In this document: positions 44,357-53,080 of the stretch, piece by piece | Layout of the letters: each line of letters opens with the position of its first letter | How positions within the stretch are numbered: the first letter of the stretch is position 1 | From: Rhodococcus sp. 14-2483-1-2 | GTDB lineage: Bacteria; Actinomycetota; Actinomycetes; Mycobacteriales; Mycobacteriaceae | Assembly: GCF_002259405.1 (NCBI RefSeq) | Contig: NZ_NPFW01000002.1 | Location: 248,001 to 312,000 of the forward strand | DNA: 64,000 bases | Direction: 5' to 3' | Made by a program: the position numbers and the translations under genes | The notes under the pieces: model-generated | Databases searched by the model: none | What the model was told of the DNA's origin: nothing | What the model saw: only the letters and a program-made list of their open reading frames with translations

Positions 44357-45901
44357 TCACCGATCTTCTGCGCCGGACCGCGCTGCGGCGGACACAGGTT
44401 TCTTCAGAGTCGAGGCCGTCAGTCGATCCGGGTCGATGCGGGGGCGAGAGAATTCGTCGACCACCCGGCCGACCGAGAGGACGATCACCCGGTCGCACAG
44501 GCGCGTCAGTTCCCCGTGGTCGGTGGACACCACGAGCACGGCGGCACCGTCCTGAGCGGCCTTGTCCACGAGTGCATGGATATCGGCCTGAGCACCGATG
44601 TCGACACCCTGAGTCGGCTCGTCCAGCAGCAACACGCGAGGACTGCGTCGAAGCCACCTGGCCAGCACGACCTTCTGTTGATTGCCTCCGCTGAGAGTGC
44701 CGAGATGGCGCTCGGTGTCACCGGCCGGACGTACACCGAGTCGCTCGAGCCACGTGGCAACATCGGACTTCTCCCGCTTCACTCGCACGATCCCACCCCG
44801 AGAGAAACCCCACGGGTCCGCGACCGAGACGTTCTCGCGAAGGGAAGCGGTAGCGAATGCAGCATTCGAAAGCCGCTCGGCAGGAACGCATCCGACGCCC
44901 GCCGACATGGCGAGGTCAGGGCGGCCCTGTTCGACCACCACACCGTCGACGGCAACCGTCCCGCGTCGAGACTCGGCACCGAAGAGCGCAGGCACGATCT
45001 GCTCACGACCGGAGCCGGTGATACCGGCGATGCCGAGGACCTCACCGGATCTGATCGCGAACCCGAAGTTCTCCACCGCACCGCAACTCAACTCCGACAC
45101 CTCGAGCACAGGATGCCCCTCGGGATCCGATGTCTCCTCCGGTTCGGCCAGGAAATCGTCGATGCGCCGCCCGATCATCAACTCGACGAGCCCCGATTCG
45201 TCGAGACCGTCGAGTGGACGCGTGCTCACGACAGCGCCGTCCCGCATCACGGTGACGCTGTCGCACAGCGAGAAGATCTCGTTGAGGTGGTGCGAGACGA
45301 ACAGGACCGCGACACCGCGATCCCTGATCCTGCGCACCAAGTCGAAGAGCCGAACAGACTCTGCTGCGGGAAGATTGGCTGTCGGTTCGTCGAGTACCAG
45401 GACGGCGGCCTGACCCGACCTGTCCTGAACCGCACGGGCGATCGCGAGCATCGTGCGCTCGCTCATGCTCAGCGCTCCCGCGAGCTTGCTCAGGTCGAGG
45501 TCGACTCCCAGTTCGGCGAGGGCGGCGCGAGCCCGGGCTCGCTCGGCACGAGAGTCGATCGTCCCGATCGCGGTGGTCAGGTAGCCGTGACCGAGTGCCA
45601 GATTGTCGACGACATCGAGGGTTTCGACCAACCCGAGTTCCTGGTGGACGAATCGCAGGCCAGCGGCCTCGCCACTGCCGGGAACACCGAGAGCAAGGTC
45701 GTGACCGCCGACCGATATCCGGGCACCGTCGTCCGGATCATGGTATCCGGCCAGCACTTTGATCAGTGTCGACTTCCCGCACCCGTTCTGACCGACCAAC
45801 CCTCGAATCTCACCCGGGGCCAGCGACAACTCCACACGGTCGAGTGCTCGGTGCCCGCCGAAGGTCTTGGAAAGACTGGTGATGCTCAGTGCATCGGTCA
45901 T
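44357..45901 (-). CDS. ABC importer ATPase with two nucleotide-binding domains (RbsA type)
   Basis: A 514-aa tandem ATPase. Domain 1 (~1-240) has Walker A VGQNGCGKSTLIKVLAG, signature LSMSERTMLAIARAV and Walker B VLVLDEPTANLP. Domain 2 (~255-500) has the degenerate Walker A GITGSGREQIVPALFG normal for this family, with signature LSGGNQQKVVLARWL and LLLDEPTQGVDIG. This architecture is specific to carbohydrate/polyol (CUT2) importers. It is the first gene of the operon ATPase-permease-binding protein-isomerase-dehydrogenase. Its ATG lies 16 nt from a strong operator palindrome, so regulator binding would block initiation directly. Confidence 0.92.
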   Translation of the reverse strand: MTDALSITSLSKTFGGHRALDRVELSLAPGEIRGLVGQNGCGKSTLIKVLAGYHDPDDGARISVGGHDLALGVPGSGEAAGLRFVHQELGLVETLDVVDNLALGHGYLTTAIGTIDSRAERARARAALAELGVDLDLSKLAGALSMSERTMLAIARAVQDRSGQAAVLVLDEPTANLPAAESVRLFDLVRRIRDRGVAVLFVSHHLNEIFSLCDSVTVMRDGAVVSTRPLDGLDESGLVELMIGRRIDDFLAEPEETSDPEGHPVLEVSELSCGAVENFGFAIRSGEVLGIAGITGSGREQIVPALFGAESRRGTVAVDGVVVEQGRPDLAMSAGVGCVPAERLSNAAFATASLRENVSVADPWGFSRGGIVRVKREKSDVATWLERLGVRPAGDTERHLGTLSGGNQQKVVLARWLRRSPRVLLLDEPTQGVDIGAQADIHALVDKAAQDGAAVLVVSTDHGELTRLCDRVIVLSVGRVVDEFSRPRIDPDRLTASTLKKPVSAAARSGAEDR

Positions 45902-45917
45902 GAAAGCCCGCCTGTGA

Positions 45918-45932
45918 CTCGAGTTACTTGAG
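45918..45932. promoter_or_regulatory. Regulon operator site 3, CTCGAGTTACTTGAG
   Basis: A 15-bp palindrome with a single mismatched pair around the central T; the inner 11 bp match the regulon consensus except one base. It lies between the leftward ABC operon (16 nt from its ATG) and the rightward VOC gene at 46148. Confidence 0.75.
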
Positions 45933-46147
45933 ATCCGCTTGTGTTACCCACGTCATACTCAACTATGTACAGGGATAAGTCCAGCAATCTGCAAAACTCG
46001 ACATTGTGCGCCTCGGTGCAGGAATCATCGACGAGGAGAGGATCGCGGTAACCGCCGCGATCGAGAACTGCGGCGTCGTATCTGCAGTCGATCATCAGTT
46101 AGCAAGCATCAGAATCGACGGTTGCACATGGAAAGCGAGACAATCGG

Positions 46148-46669
46148 ATGAGTGAGTTCGAGCTCGGCAGTGTGGTTCAGATCGCGTACATGGTCGACGA
46201 CGTCAGTGAAGCGGCCGCCGACTTCTCCGCCCGTACCGGAGCGGGGCCGTTCTTCGTGCGACGGAACGTCATCACGGCCGCGTACGGCTCCGACGGCCGA
46301 ACGGGGGCTTTCGACCACTCATCGGCCTACGGGCAATGGGGCCGCATGCAGATCGAATTGGTGCACACGCACTCGGCCGAACCGCCGGAATTCGCCGAGA
46401 CCACGCGAGCACGCGGGTGTGTGCACCACGTTGCGATCATGGTCGCGTCGTTCGCCGAGCACCAACGGCAACTCACCGAGCGTGGTTGGCCGGCCCTACT
46501 GTCGGCGTCCACCCCGCACGGCAACAACTTCGCGTTCCACGATGCGCGGCCGCAGCTCGGACATCTCCTGGAGATCTACGAGCCACGGCCGAGCATTCTC
46601 GAGCTGTACCGGCGTGTTGCCGACGCCGCCACGAACTGGGACGGGACCGATCCCGTTCGCCGCCTCTGA
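46148..46669 (+). CDS. VOC (glyoxalase/dioxygenase fold) family protein
   Basis: A 173-aa protein with two VOC beta-alpha-beta-beta-beta modules. The first begins at VVQIAYMVDDVSEAAADFSA, where Gln stands at the usual first metal-His position. The second contains GCVHHVAIMVASFAEHQRQL and the metal Glu in GHLLEIYEPRPS. Related proteins are methylmalonyl-CoA epimerases, lactoylglutathione lyases and ring-processing isomerases. The presence of FDHSSAYGQWGRMQIELV resembles VOC proteins found in steroid and terpenoid catabolic clusters. Monocistronic, convergent with the SnoaL-like gene 5 nt away. Exact reaction unknown. Confidence 0.78.
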   Translation: MSEFELGSVVQIAYMVDDVSEAAADFSARTGAGPFFVRRNVITAAYGSDGRTGAFDHSSAYGQWGRMQIELVHTHSAEPPEFAETTRARGCVHHVAIMVASFAEHQRQLTERGWPALLSASTPHGNNFAFHDARPQLGHLLEIYEPRPSILELYRRVADAATNWDGTDPVRRL

Positions 46670-46674
46670 CGCGT

Positions 46675-47148
46675 CTAGGCCTCGGCGAGTAGGGCAGCCG
46701 CTCGTTCACGGGCCAGCGTCAGCACCTGCGGGTTGCCGGAGTTCCAGAGAACCGTCAGTTGCTTTCGGCAGATCTTCCACTCACCGCCGACTCGCACCAC
46801 CGAATCGGTGTAGTACCCGCCGATGGTGAACACGGCATCGCCGGAGGTGTTCGGGAGTACGTGCTCGGCACGCACGTAGGTGATGACCGTGCCCCGATCA
46901 CCCTCGACCGCGATGTCGAAGTTCGACAAGAAGTGTTGCGACGCAACGAGCCCCGGGAACAGCATCCGCCCGCGCTGCACCCAGTCCTCGGCGCGGAAGT
47001 GCCCACCGTTACCCGCACGGTAGCTGGTGTAGTCGACGTCGATCTCGTCGGTGAACACGGATCGATACATATCCCAGTCACGTAGGTCGATCCCTCGCGC
47101 GAATCGCGCCATGAGCCGGGTGATGTCACCGGTCGCCTCGGCGCTCAT
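46675..47148 (-). CDS. SnoaL/NTF2-like protein (nuclear transport factor 2 fold)
   Basis: A 157-aa single-domain protein of the polyketide cyclase/ketosteroid-isomerase-like fold: helix GDITRLMARFARGIDLRDWD, YRSVFTDEIDVDYTSYRAGN, then the curved sheet with IAVEGDRGTVITYVRAEHVL and GGYYTDSVVRVGGEWKICRK. Members include scytalone dehydratase, Delta5-3-ketosteroid isomerase and ring hydroxylase subunits; this one most resembles stand-alone lyases/isomerases of ring compounds. Its ATG overlaps the aldehyde dehydrogenase stop (ATGA), so the two are made together. It probably catalyses a dehydration or isomerisation in the pathway. Confidence 0.78.
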   Translation of the reverse strand: MSAEATGDITRLMARFARGIDLRDWDMYRSVFTDEIDVDYTSYRAGNGGHFRAEDWVQRGRMLFPGLVASQHFLSNFDIAVEGDRGTVITYVRAEHVLPNTSGDAVFTIGGYYTDSVVRVGGEWKICRKQLTVLWNSGNPQVLTLARERAAALLAEA

Positions 47149-48581
47149 GTCGCAGGCAACTGTAGGGAGATCTTCTCGAAGTATTCGTCCAGTCCATCCG
47201 GTCCGAGCTCTCGTCCGATACCCGACTTCTTCATGCCACCGAACGGTGCAAGGGCATTGAAGCGCCCCCCGTTGATGCCCACCTGACCGGTGCGCAACCT
47301 GCGGGCGATGGCAATCGCTGCGTCGTCGTCGGCCGCGAACACGGCTCCGGACAACCCGTACTCGGAGTCGTTGGCAATGCGGACCGCGTCGTCGATCCCG
47401 TCGTAGGTGAGCACCGTGAGGACCGGGCCGAACACCTCTTCACGGGCGATCGCAGAATCGTTGTCGACCCGGCTCACCACCGTCGGGCGGACGAAGAATC
47501 CCGACCGCAGTCGATCGTCCAGGTCGGGCACGTCGCCCGGCCCACCGACCACGAAGTGAGCGTTCGAGGGAACTGCGGAGAGGTGATCGAGGACAGATTG
47601 CTGCTGCTCACGCGATGCCATCGGTCCGATGTCGACGGATTCGTCGAGGGGGTCACCGATCCGCTGCGAGCCGACCAACTCCGCCAGCTTCTCCTCGACG
47701 TACTCGAGGCGATCGGCGGGTACCAGCAGCCGCGTCGTCGCAGTGCAGGTCTGCCCGTTGTTGACGTAGCAGCCGCGCACCGCGGCGGTCAGAGCTGCAT
47801 CGAAGTCGGCGTCGGGAGCGATGACGAAAGCCGACTTGCCTCCCAGCTCCAGAGTCACTTTCTTTATTCCGGCTGCAGCTACCTGTCCGACGCGAGCACC
47901 GGCTGCCGTCGAGCCGGTCAGACTCACCATGTCGACGTCCGGGTGTCCGGCCAGTCGCTCCCCCACCCGGCCGCCCGCCCCACTGACGATATTGAGCACG
48001 CCCGGGGGCAGAGCGGTCGAATCGGCGATCTCGGCGACCGCGAACGCGACCAGCGGGGCCACACTGCTGGGCTTGACCACCGTGGCGCATCCGGCTGCAA
48101 TGGCAGGCGCGACCTTGGCGGCGAGCTGGTAGAGCGGGTAGTTCCACGGCGTGATCGCGCCGACGACACCGATGCCGACCTTCAGGATCAACGATGTCCC
48201 GCGACGTTCCTCCAACGAGGTGTCCTCGAGAATGTCCGCCATCGATCGGAAGATCGTGACTCCGAGCCCCACTTGTACGGTTCGAGACCGCGCGATCGGC
48301 GTCCCGACCTCGCGCGCCATCATCTCGGCGAGCTCGCTCTCGCGTTCGACCAGCCCGTCGGCGATCCGCCGCAACACCGAGACTCGCTCCTCGATCGAGG
48401 ACTGCGACCACACATCGAAGCCGGAGCGCGCTGCGGCGACAGCGTCGTCGACGTCGGTTTCCGTTCCTGCGGGTACGCGAGCGAGCAGCTCACCCGTCGT
48501 GGCGTCGAGCACGTCTATGGTGCCCCCGCCCGCGGAGGCCACCCACTTCCCGCCGATGTAGAGCTCGGTTCGGTCGTCCAT
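47145..48581 (-). CDS. NAD(P)-dependent aldehyde dehydrogenase
   Basis: A 478-aa ALDH. Key elements: VVGAITPWNYPLYQLAAKVA, VSLTGSTAAGARVGQVA, the base Glu in [11 protein letters not shown], the nucleophilic Cys in NNGQTCTATTRL, and EEVFGPVLTVLTY. It oxidises an aldehyde intermediate of the regulon's pathway to the acid, giving a substrate for one of the CoA ligases. It is first in a two-gene operon with the SnoaL-like gene and is divergent from the 204-aa/PPDK-like operon, sharing with it a spacer that holds an operator copy. Sequence does not fix the aldehyde; the overall style is that of the betaine/phenylacetaldehyde-type broad family. Confidence 0.88.
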   Translation of the reverse strand: MDDRTELYIGGKWVASAGGGTIDVLDATTGELLARVPAGTETDVDDAVAAARSGFDVWSQSSIEERVSVLRRIADGLVERESELAEMMAREVGTPIARSRTVQVGLGVTIFRSMADILEDTSLEERRGTSLILKVGIGVVGAITPWNYPLYQLAAKVAPAIAAGCATVVKPSSVAPLVAFAVAEIADSTALPPGVLNIVSGAGGRVGERLAGHPDVDMVSLTGSTAAGARVGQVAAAGIKKVTLELGGKSAFVIAPDADFDAALTAAVRGCYVNNGQTCTATTRLLVPADRLEYVEEKLAELVGSQRIGDPLDESVDIGPMASREQQQSVLDHLSAVPSNAHFVVGGPGDVPDLDDRLRSGFFVRPTVVSRVDNDSAIAREEVFGPVLTVLTYDGIDDAVRIANDSEYGLSGAVFAADDDAAIAIARRLRTGQVGINGGRFNALAPFGGMKKSGIGRELGPDGLDEYFEKISLQLPAT

Positions 48582-48662
48582 GTCGCGATCCCTCTTCCCG
48601 TACGGCGGTCGGCCGAGTGGCGGCCATCACACGCAGCCTAGCCGCCAAAGGCGACATGCTGT

Positions 48663-48673
48663 CAAGTAACTAG
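48663..48673. promoter_or_regulatory. Regulon operator site 4, CAAGTAACTAG
   Basis: Same palindrome with A at the centre and one flank change. It lies in the 246-nt divergent spacer between the aldehyde dehydrogenase gene and the 204-aa protein gene. A related CAAAG-TTT-CTTG element (48701-48711) overlaps the -35 box described separately. Confidence 0.65.
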
Positions 48674-48709
48674 CCGCAGTCAAACCTGTACAGAGTTGGA
48701 CAAAGTTTC

Positions 48710-48737
48710 TTGACATCCACTACTATTTGAGTAGGTT
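48710..48737 (+). promoter_or_regulatory. Probable sigma-70-type promoter for the PPDK-like operon
   Basis: A consensus -35 TTGACA (48710-48715) and a -10 TAGGTT (48732-48737) are separated by 16 bp. Transcription would begin near 48744, after the in-frame ATG at 48738, so translation must start downstream, at ATG 48828. Confidence 0.65.
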
Positions 48738-48827
48738 ATGAGCACCGTCACAGTCCCGCCTACGGTAGACGTACGTCACTTGCCGAAGGCTGTTCCCCAC
48801 GGGGGACCGGAGAGCGCCAGGAGCACC

Positions 48828-49442
48828 ATGAACGACCTTGCGACCACCACATCCGAATCGACCGCTCTGGTCGACCTCGTTGTGAAGGGCATGCTTCGAG
48901 GGCCGGTCACGCCCGAGCTACAGGCTGTCGTCGATGCCGGTGACGCCGTGGCCAAGGGCCCGATCGTCATGCCGACGCAGGCCGGAATCGCCGCTGCCGG
49001 TGCGCAGGTTCGTCTCACAGACGGAAGCGACGAGCACTCTGCGGTCACCGACTTCCTGCGCGCATTCCTACCGGTCAACCGTCGGCTGCGGGAACTGTGC
49101 ACCGCATGGCAGTGCCGTCCGGACGGCACGGCCAACGACCACGGCGACGCACAGTACGACGCCAGAATCCGCGACCAGCTCGAGGACATTCATACATCCG
49201 TGGCCAAGCTGCTCCGCCGCGGTGGGAAGCAGTGTGCAGTCCTACTGGAGTACCGCGACCGCCTGAATGTCGCACTCGAACGGTTCGACAACGGCGACAC
49301 CGCGTCGATGACGTCGCCCCTGACCGATGGCTACCACACCGTGTGGATGTGGCTCCATCAGCACGTGCTGATGATGCTGGGACTCACCCGCGCCGAGGAC
49401 GAGGCCCTCGAGGAGGAACTCGTCCGCGGTAGCGCCGAATGA
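48828..49442 (+). CDS. Helical protein of unknown function, partner of the PPDK-like enzyme
   Basis: A 204-aa protein from ATG 48828, supported by AGGAG at 48819-48823 and by the promoter position; the frame opens 30 codons earlier at 48738, but that ATG would lie outside the transcript. It is mostly helical: HSAVTDFLRAFLPVNRRLRE, DARIRDQLEDIHTSVAKLLR, LEYRDRLNVALERFDN and a Trp/His-rich segment (HTVWMWLHQHVLMMLGL). I do not recognise a domain. Its stop overlaps the PPDK-like start (ATGA), so it is probably a subunit or regulator of that protein. As I recall, Mycobacterium tuberculosis ppdK (Rv1127c) also sits beside a ~200-aa hypothetical (Rv1126c); homology needs testing. Confidence 0.7.
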   Translation: MNDLATTTSESTALVDLVVKGMLRGPVTPELQAVVDAGDAVAKGPIVMPTQAGIAAAGAQVRLTDGSDEHSAVTDFLRAFLPVNRRLRELCTAWQCRPDGTANDHGDAQYDARIRDQLEDIHTSVAKLLRRGGKQCAVLLEYRDRLNVALERFDNGDTASMTSPLTDGYHTVWMWLHQHVLMMLGLTRAEDEALEEELVRGSAE

Positions 49443-51982
49443 CCCTGTCCGACAGTTCCGTACTCACCTCCGCGCGCGCAGCAGTGCCGTACGGGCAAGG
49501 CCGTGCTCGCGGTCTCGGTGCCGACGCGCTGGGGGTTCACGGCGTCGAGATGGACAACCTTGTCGCGCTTGGTCTTCCGGTCGTACCAGGGCTGACGGTG
49601 CCGATCGGGTCCGGTGCCGGCCTGCGCGTTCCCGACACCGCGAGCGCCACGATCGATCTGTTGGAGAAGTTGGCAGTCCGCGGGATCTGGCCGTCGGTGC
49701 GCACCGAGCGCCGACCCATGCTGCTGCATCTGCGATGCAGCGCACCGGTTCCGGTGTCGGCTCTGCCTCCTGCCATCTCGGTCATCGGGCTCTCGCCCCT
49801 GAACGTCGATGCACACGTCGAGGTGATCGGACGCGATCGCGACATCTACGACTCGTGGGCTGCGACCCTTCGATTCGTCGCCGAAGGTGCCCTCGACGTC
49901 GACACCGACGATCTCGACGATCTGGACGAGGACCACCCCGACAGTCACTCTCGCGTACCCGCCCTTCTCGAACTGATCGAACGTGCGACGGGCAGTCCGT
50001 TTCCCACCGAACCTGCCGAGCAGCTCGGCCTCGCAGCGACCGCCATGTTGGCTCGCTGGGCCTCTCCCCGCGGGCAGCGGGCCCGCCGCTCTCTGTCCCT
50101 ACCGGACGATCTGGGCCTTGCACTGCACGTCCGTGCTCTGCGACTCGGCCCCTGGGACGACTCGGGCCATGGTTCCGCCGTCAGCCGCGATCTCGAGACC
50201 GGCAAGTACGCACCCCACGGCGTGTTCCACCTGGGTGTCCGCAAGGCCGATCCCAATCCCGGTCCTGGCGAACCACTGTCCAGTACTCCCGGTGGTGAAC
50301 AGATCCTCGATCAGATCTTCGCGACTCTCGAGCCGCATCTGCGCGGTGTCGCCGAGATCGAGTTCGAGGTCCGCGATCGCCAGCTCGCCCTGCTGAGTGC
50401 AGGGGCGCTGGACCATCCAGGCCCACGTGCGGTCACCAATCTCGCCGTGGATCTGGCCAACGCGCGATCGATCGACCGCAGCGAGGCAGTGCGCATGCTC
50501 GAGCCCGACCTGATGCAGGACCTTCTGCACGCTCAGCTCACCCTCACCGGTAGCGAGCAGTTGCTCGTCCGCGGACTCCCCGCGTCACCGGGTGCTGCCG
50601 TCGGCGAGATCGCACTGTCGAGCGATCGAGCACTTGCTCTGGCAGCGCAGGGCAAGGCCGTCATCCTCGTTGCGTCCGAGACCAGCCCCGCCGACGTGCC
50701 CGCTCTGTTGGCAGCCACCGCGGTCGTCACGTCCAACGGCGGGCTCGCATCCCACGCCGCCGTCGTTGCCCGCGGTGCCGGTCGTCCGGCGGTCTGCGGC
50801 GCGGCGACCATCCGCATCGACAGAGAGCGCGCCACCGTGACGGCCGGCGGCGTGACCCTCGCCGAGGGCGACACCGTCTCGGTCAACGGCCGTACCGGTG
50901 ACGTCTACGTCGGTACCGTGGCAATTCGGCCGGCCGAGCCGTCAGCGGAACTGGAAGTGTTGCTCGGTTGGGCGGACGACATCCGCGAACTGCGCATCCG
51001 CACCAACGCGGACAATGCCGACGACGCCGCTACCGCCTTTCGCCTCGGTGCCGAGGGAATCGGACTGTGCCGCACCGAGCACCAGTTCCTCGGCGATCAA
51101 CTCCCGCTGGTTCAACGGCTGGTACTGGCCGAGAGCGAGGCCGAGGAGATCGAGGCCATTGCGGCCCTGACCGCCGCGCAACAATCGGACTTCACCGACC
51201 TGCTCCGTGTCGTCGGCGACCGACCCGTCACCGTGCGCTTGCTCGATGCGCCGCTGCACGAGTTCCTCCCGGCCGACGGCCACTATCGCGACCGCGAACA
51301 AGCCGAACGTGCGGCTGCCACACACGAATCGAACCCGATGCTCGGTCTGCGCGGAGTTCGATTCGCCATGGTGCAGACCCGGTTGTATCCCGCCCAGGCC
51401 GAAGCTCTGTTCCGTGCGTGGGTCGTGGTGAACGGCGAAGGAATGACACCGCAACTCGAGGTCATGATTCCGCTGGTGTCGCTGCCGGGCGAACTGACCG
51501 AGGCCATCGCACAGGTGCACCGGGCCGCTGCGACCGTTGCCGCCGACACCGGCGTCACCGTTCCCTATCTCGTCGGCAGCATGATCGAGACTCCCCGCGC
51601 AGCCCTGCTGGCCGAACCATTGGCCGCCGAGGCCCAGTTCCTCTCCTTCGGGACGAACGACCTGACCCAGCTCACCTACGGGTTCTCCCGCGACGACGTG
51701 GAGAAGACGGTACTGGCCCACTATCTCGAACATGGGCTGCTCACCGACAGCCCGTTCGCCGTCCTGGATCGGGACGGTGTCGGCGCTCTGGTCTCCATGG
51801 CCGTCGACCGTGCCCGCACCGCTCGTCCCGACGTCAAACTAGGTGTCTGTGGTGAGCACGGCGGCGATCCGCAGTCCATCTCGTTCCTCAATTCGCTCGG
51901 CCTGCACTATGTCTCGTGCTCACCTCGGCGGGTCCCGGTTGCCCGGCTCGCCGCGGCGCACGCCACCCTCGAAAACCGGTGA
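49439..51982 (+). CDS. Pyruvate phosphate dikinase-like protein with altered ATP site
   Basis: An 847-aa PPDK-fold protein. Residues ~30-340 match the nucleotide-binding part, but the Lys of GGKGANL reads His34 (LGVHGVEM), and the LQTR strand reads LLSAG (Ser320, Gly322); Arg99 and Glu308 are kept. Residues ~375-500 are the swivelling domain (LPASPGAAVGEI) with phospho-His439 in GGLASHAAVVARG. Residues ~515-847 are the PEP/pyruvate TIM barrel with all family residues: GLCRTEH, GLRGVRF, GSMIETPRA, SFGTNDLTQ and Cys804 in GVCGEHGG. It should take phosphate from PEP onto His439. Whether it passes it to ATP chemistry or to another protein is open. Coupled to the 204-aa gene. Confidence 0.85.
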   Translation: MTLSDSSVLTSARAAVPYGQGRARGLGADALGVHGVEMDNLVALGLPVVPGLTVPIGSGAGLRVPDTASATIDLLEKLAVRGIWPSVRTERRPMLLHLRCSAPVPVSALPPAISVIGLSPLNVDAHVEVIGRDRDIYDSWAATLRFVAEGALDVDTDDLDDLDEDHPDSHSRVPALLELIERATGSPFPTEPAEQLGLAATAMLARWASPRGQRARRSLSLPDDLGLALHVRALRLGPWDDSGHGSAVSRDLETGKYAPHGVFHLGVRKADPNPGPGEPLSSTPGGEQILDQIFATLEPHLRGVAEIEFEVRDRQLALLSAGALDHPGPRAVTNLAVDLANARSIDRSEAVRMLEPDLMQDLLHAQLTLTGSEQLLVRGLPASPGAAVGEIALSSDRALALAAQGKAVILVASETSPADVPALLAATAVVTSNGGLASHAAVVARGAGRPAVCGAATIRIDRERATVTAGGVTLAEGDTVSVNGRTGDVYVGTVAIRPAEPSAELEVLLGWADDIRELRIRTNADNADDAATAFRLGAEGIGLCRTEHQFLGDQLPLVQRLVLAESEAEEIEAIAALTAAQQSDFTDLLRVVGDRPVTVRLLDAPLHEFLPADGHYRDREQAERAAATHESNPMLGLRGVRFAMVQTRLYPAQAEALFRAWVVVNGEGMTPQLEVMIPLVSLPGELTEAIAQVHRAAATVAADTGVTVPYLVGSMIETPRAALLAEPLAAEAQFLSFGTNDLTQLTYGFSRDDVEKTVLAHYLEHGLLTDSPFAVLDRDGVGALVSMAVDRARTARPDVKLGVCGEHGGDPQSISFLNSLGLHYVSCSPRRVPVARLAAAHATLENR

Positions 51983-51992
51983 ATTCCACACC

Positions 51993-53063
51993 ATGAGCGC
52001 CGAACTCGACGCCCTTCGAGCTGCCGTCCGCGCTGCTGCCACCGAACTCGGCGGACACGGCCTGTGCCGTCGACTCGATCCGGCCGGCCCAGGATGGGAC
52101 ACGCGCGCCTGGTCGATACTGGCGGAGCAGATCGGAACGGCTGCCCTCGGCTTGCCCGAATCCTGCGGTGGTATCGGAGGATTGGCCGAACTGGTCGTCG
52201 TCGCCGAGGAGCTCGGCGCTGCATTGCTTCCGGTCCCCTTTCTCTCGACCCTGTTCGCGGGGCAGGTGCTCGCCGGCGCAGGCAGCGCCGAGGACGTGGT
52301 GTCCGACATCGCCGAAGGGCAGCCTGCGGCGTTCGCCGGGCTCGACCGGCGCGGGTGGTGGTCGCCCGACCACCTGCCGTTCACCGCCTCGGAGAACAGC
52401 CACGGATGGACAGTGAGCGGGCACACGCCAGCCGTCCCGGGTGCCGCAGGCTCGCGATGGATCGTCACCGTGGCGGCAACTCCCGACGGCCCCGATGTCT
52501 TCGTCCTCGAGGCGTCTGCCGACGGCGCGTCGATCTCCCGCGTCGAGACACTGGATCTGTCCCGCGCTCAGGCCTCTGTGACCCTCACCGATACCTCGGC
52601 ACGACGTCTCACAACTGGCGGAAGCGCTGCCACAGCACTACTTCCGGCCCTCGACCTCGCCTGCATAGTGCTGGCCGCCGAGCAGCTCGGCGGTGCCCAG
52701 GCCAGTCTCGATGCCACGGTCCGGTACGCCAAGGAACGACGGCAGTTCGGCCGCGAGATAGGTAGCTTCCAGGCGGTCAAGCACTCGCTCGCAGACCTAC
52801 TGGTGCTGGTGGAGTCGAGTCGGTCAGCGGTGACCCGCGCGGTCGAAGCCGAAGACCGCACCGAAGCCGGTTCGGTTGCCCAGGCGTGGTGCTCGGACGC
52901 GTACCGAACGGTGACGGCCGAGGCGGTGCAACTGCACGGCGGCATCGGCTTCACCTGGGAGCACCACTGCCACCTGTACTTTCGACGTGCACGCGCAGAC
53001 GCTCAACTCTTCGGTGGTTCCGCGTTCCACCGGGAACGTCTGGCCCTCGCCCTCGCCTGGTGA
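51993..53063 (+). CDS. Acyl-CoA dehydrogenase, small subunit-like (second set)
   Basis: A 356-aa protein, the same length as the 35598-36668 protein and similar to it: VRYAKERRQFGREIGSFQAV and VQLHGGIGFTWEHHCHLYFR in the C-terminal half, a divergent N-terminal half. ATG 51993 lies 10 nt after the PPDK-like stop, making it third in that operon. It is convergent with a large-type acyl-CoA dehydrogenase gene (stop 53081), with which it probably forms a second heteromeric enzyme. That the dikinase-like and dehydrogenase genes share a transcript argues that the phosphotransfer and CoA steps belong to one pathway. Confidence 0.88.
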   Translation: MSAELDALRAAVRAAATELGGHGLCRRLDPAGPGWDTRAWSILAEQIGTAALGLPESCGGIGGLAELVVVAEELGAALLPVPFLSTLFAGQVLAGAGSAEDVVSDIAEGQPAAFAGLDRRGWWSPDHLPFTASENSHGWTVSGHTPAVPGAAGSRWIVTVAATPDGPDVFVLEASADGASISRVETLDLSRAQASVTLTDTSARRLTTGGSAATALLPALDLACIVLAAEQLGGAQASLDATVRYAKERRQFGREIGSFQAVKHSLADLLVLVESSRSAVTRAVEAEDRTEAGSVAQAWCSDAYRTVTAEAVQLHGGIGFTWEHHCHLYFRRARADAQLFGGSAFHRERLALALAW

Positions 53064-53080
53064 GACCTCCACCCGGTAGA

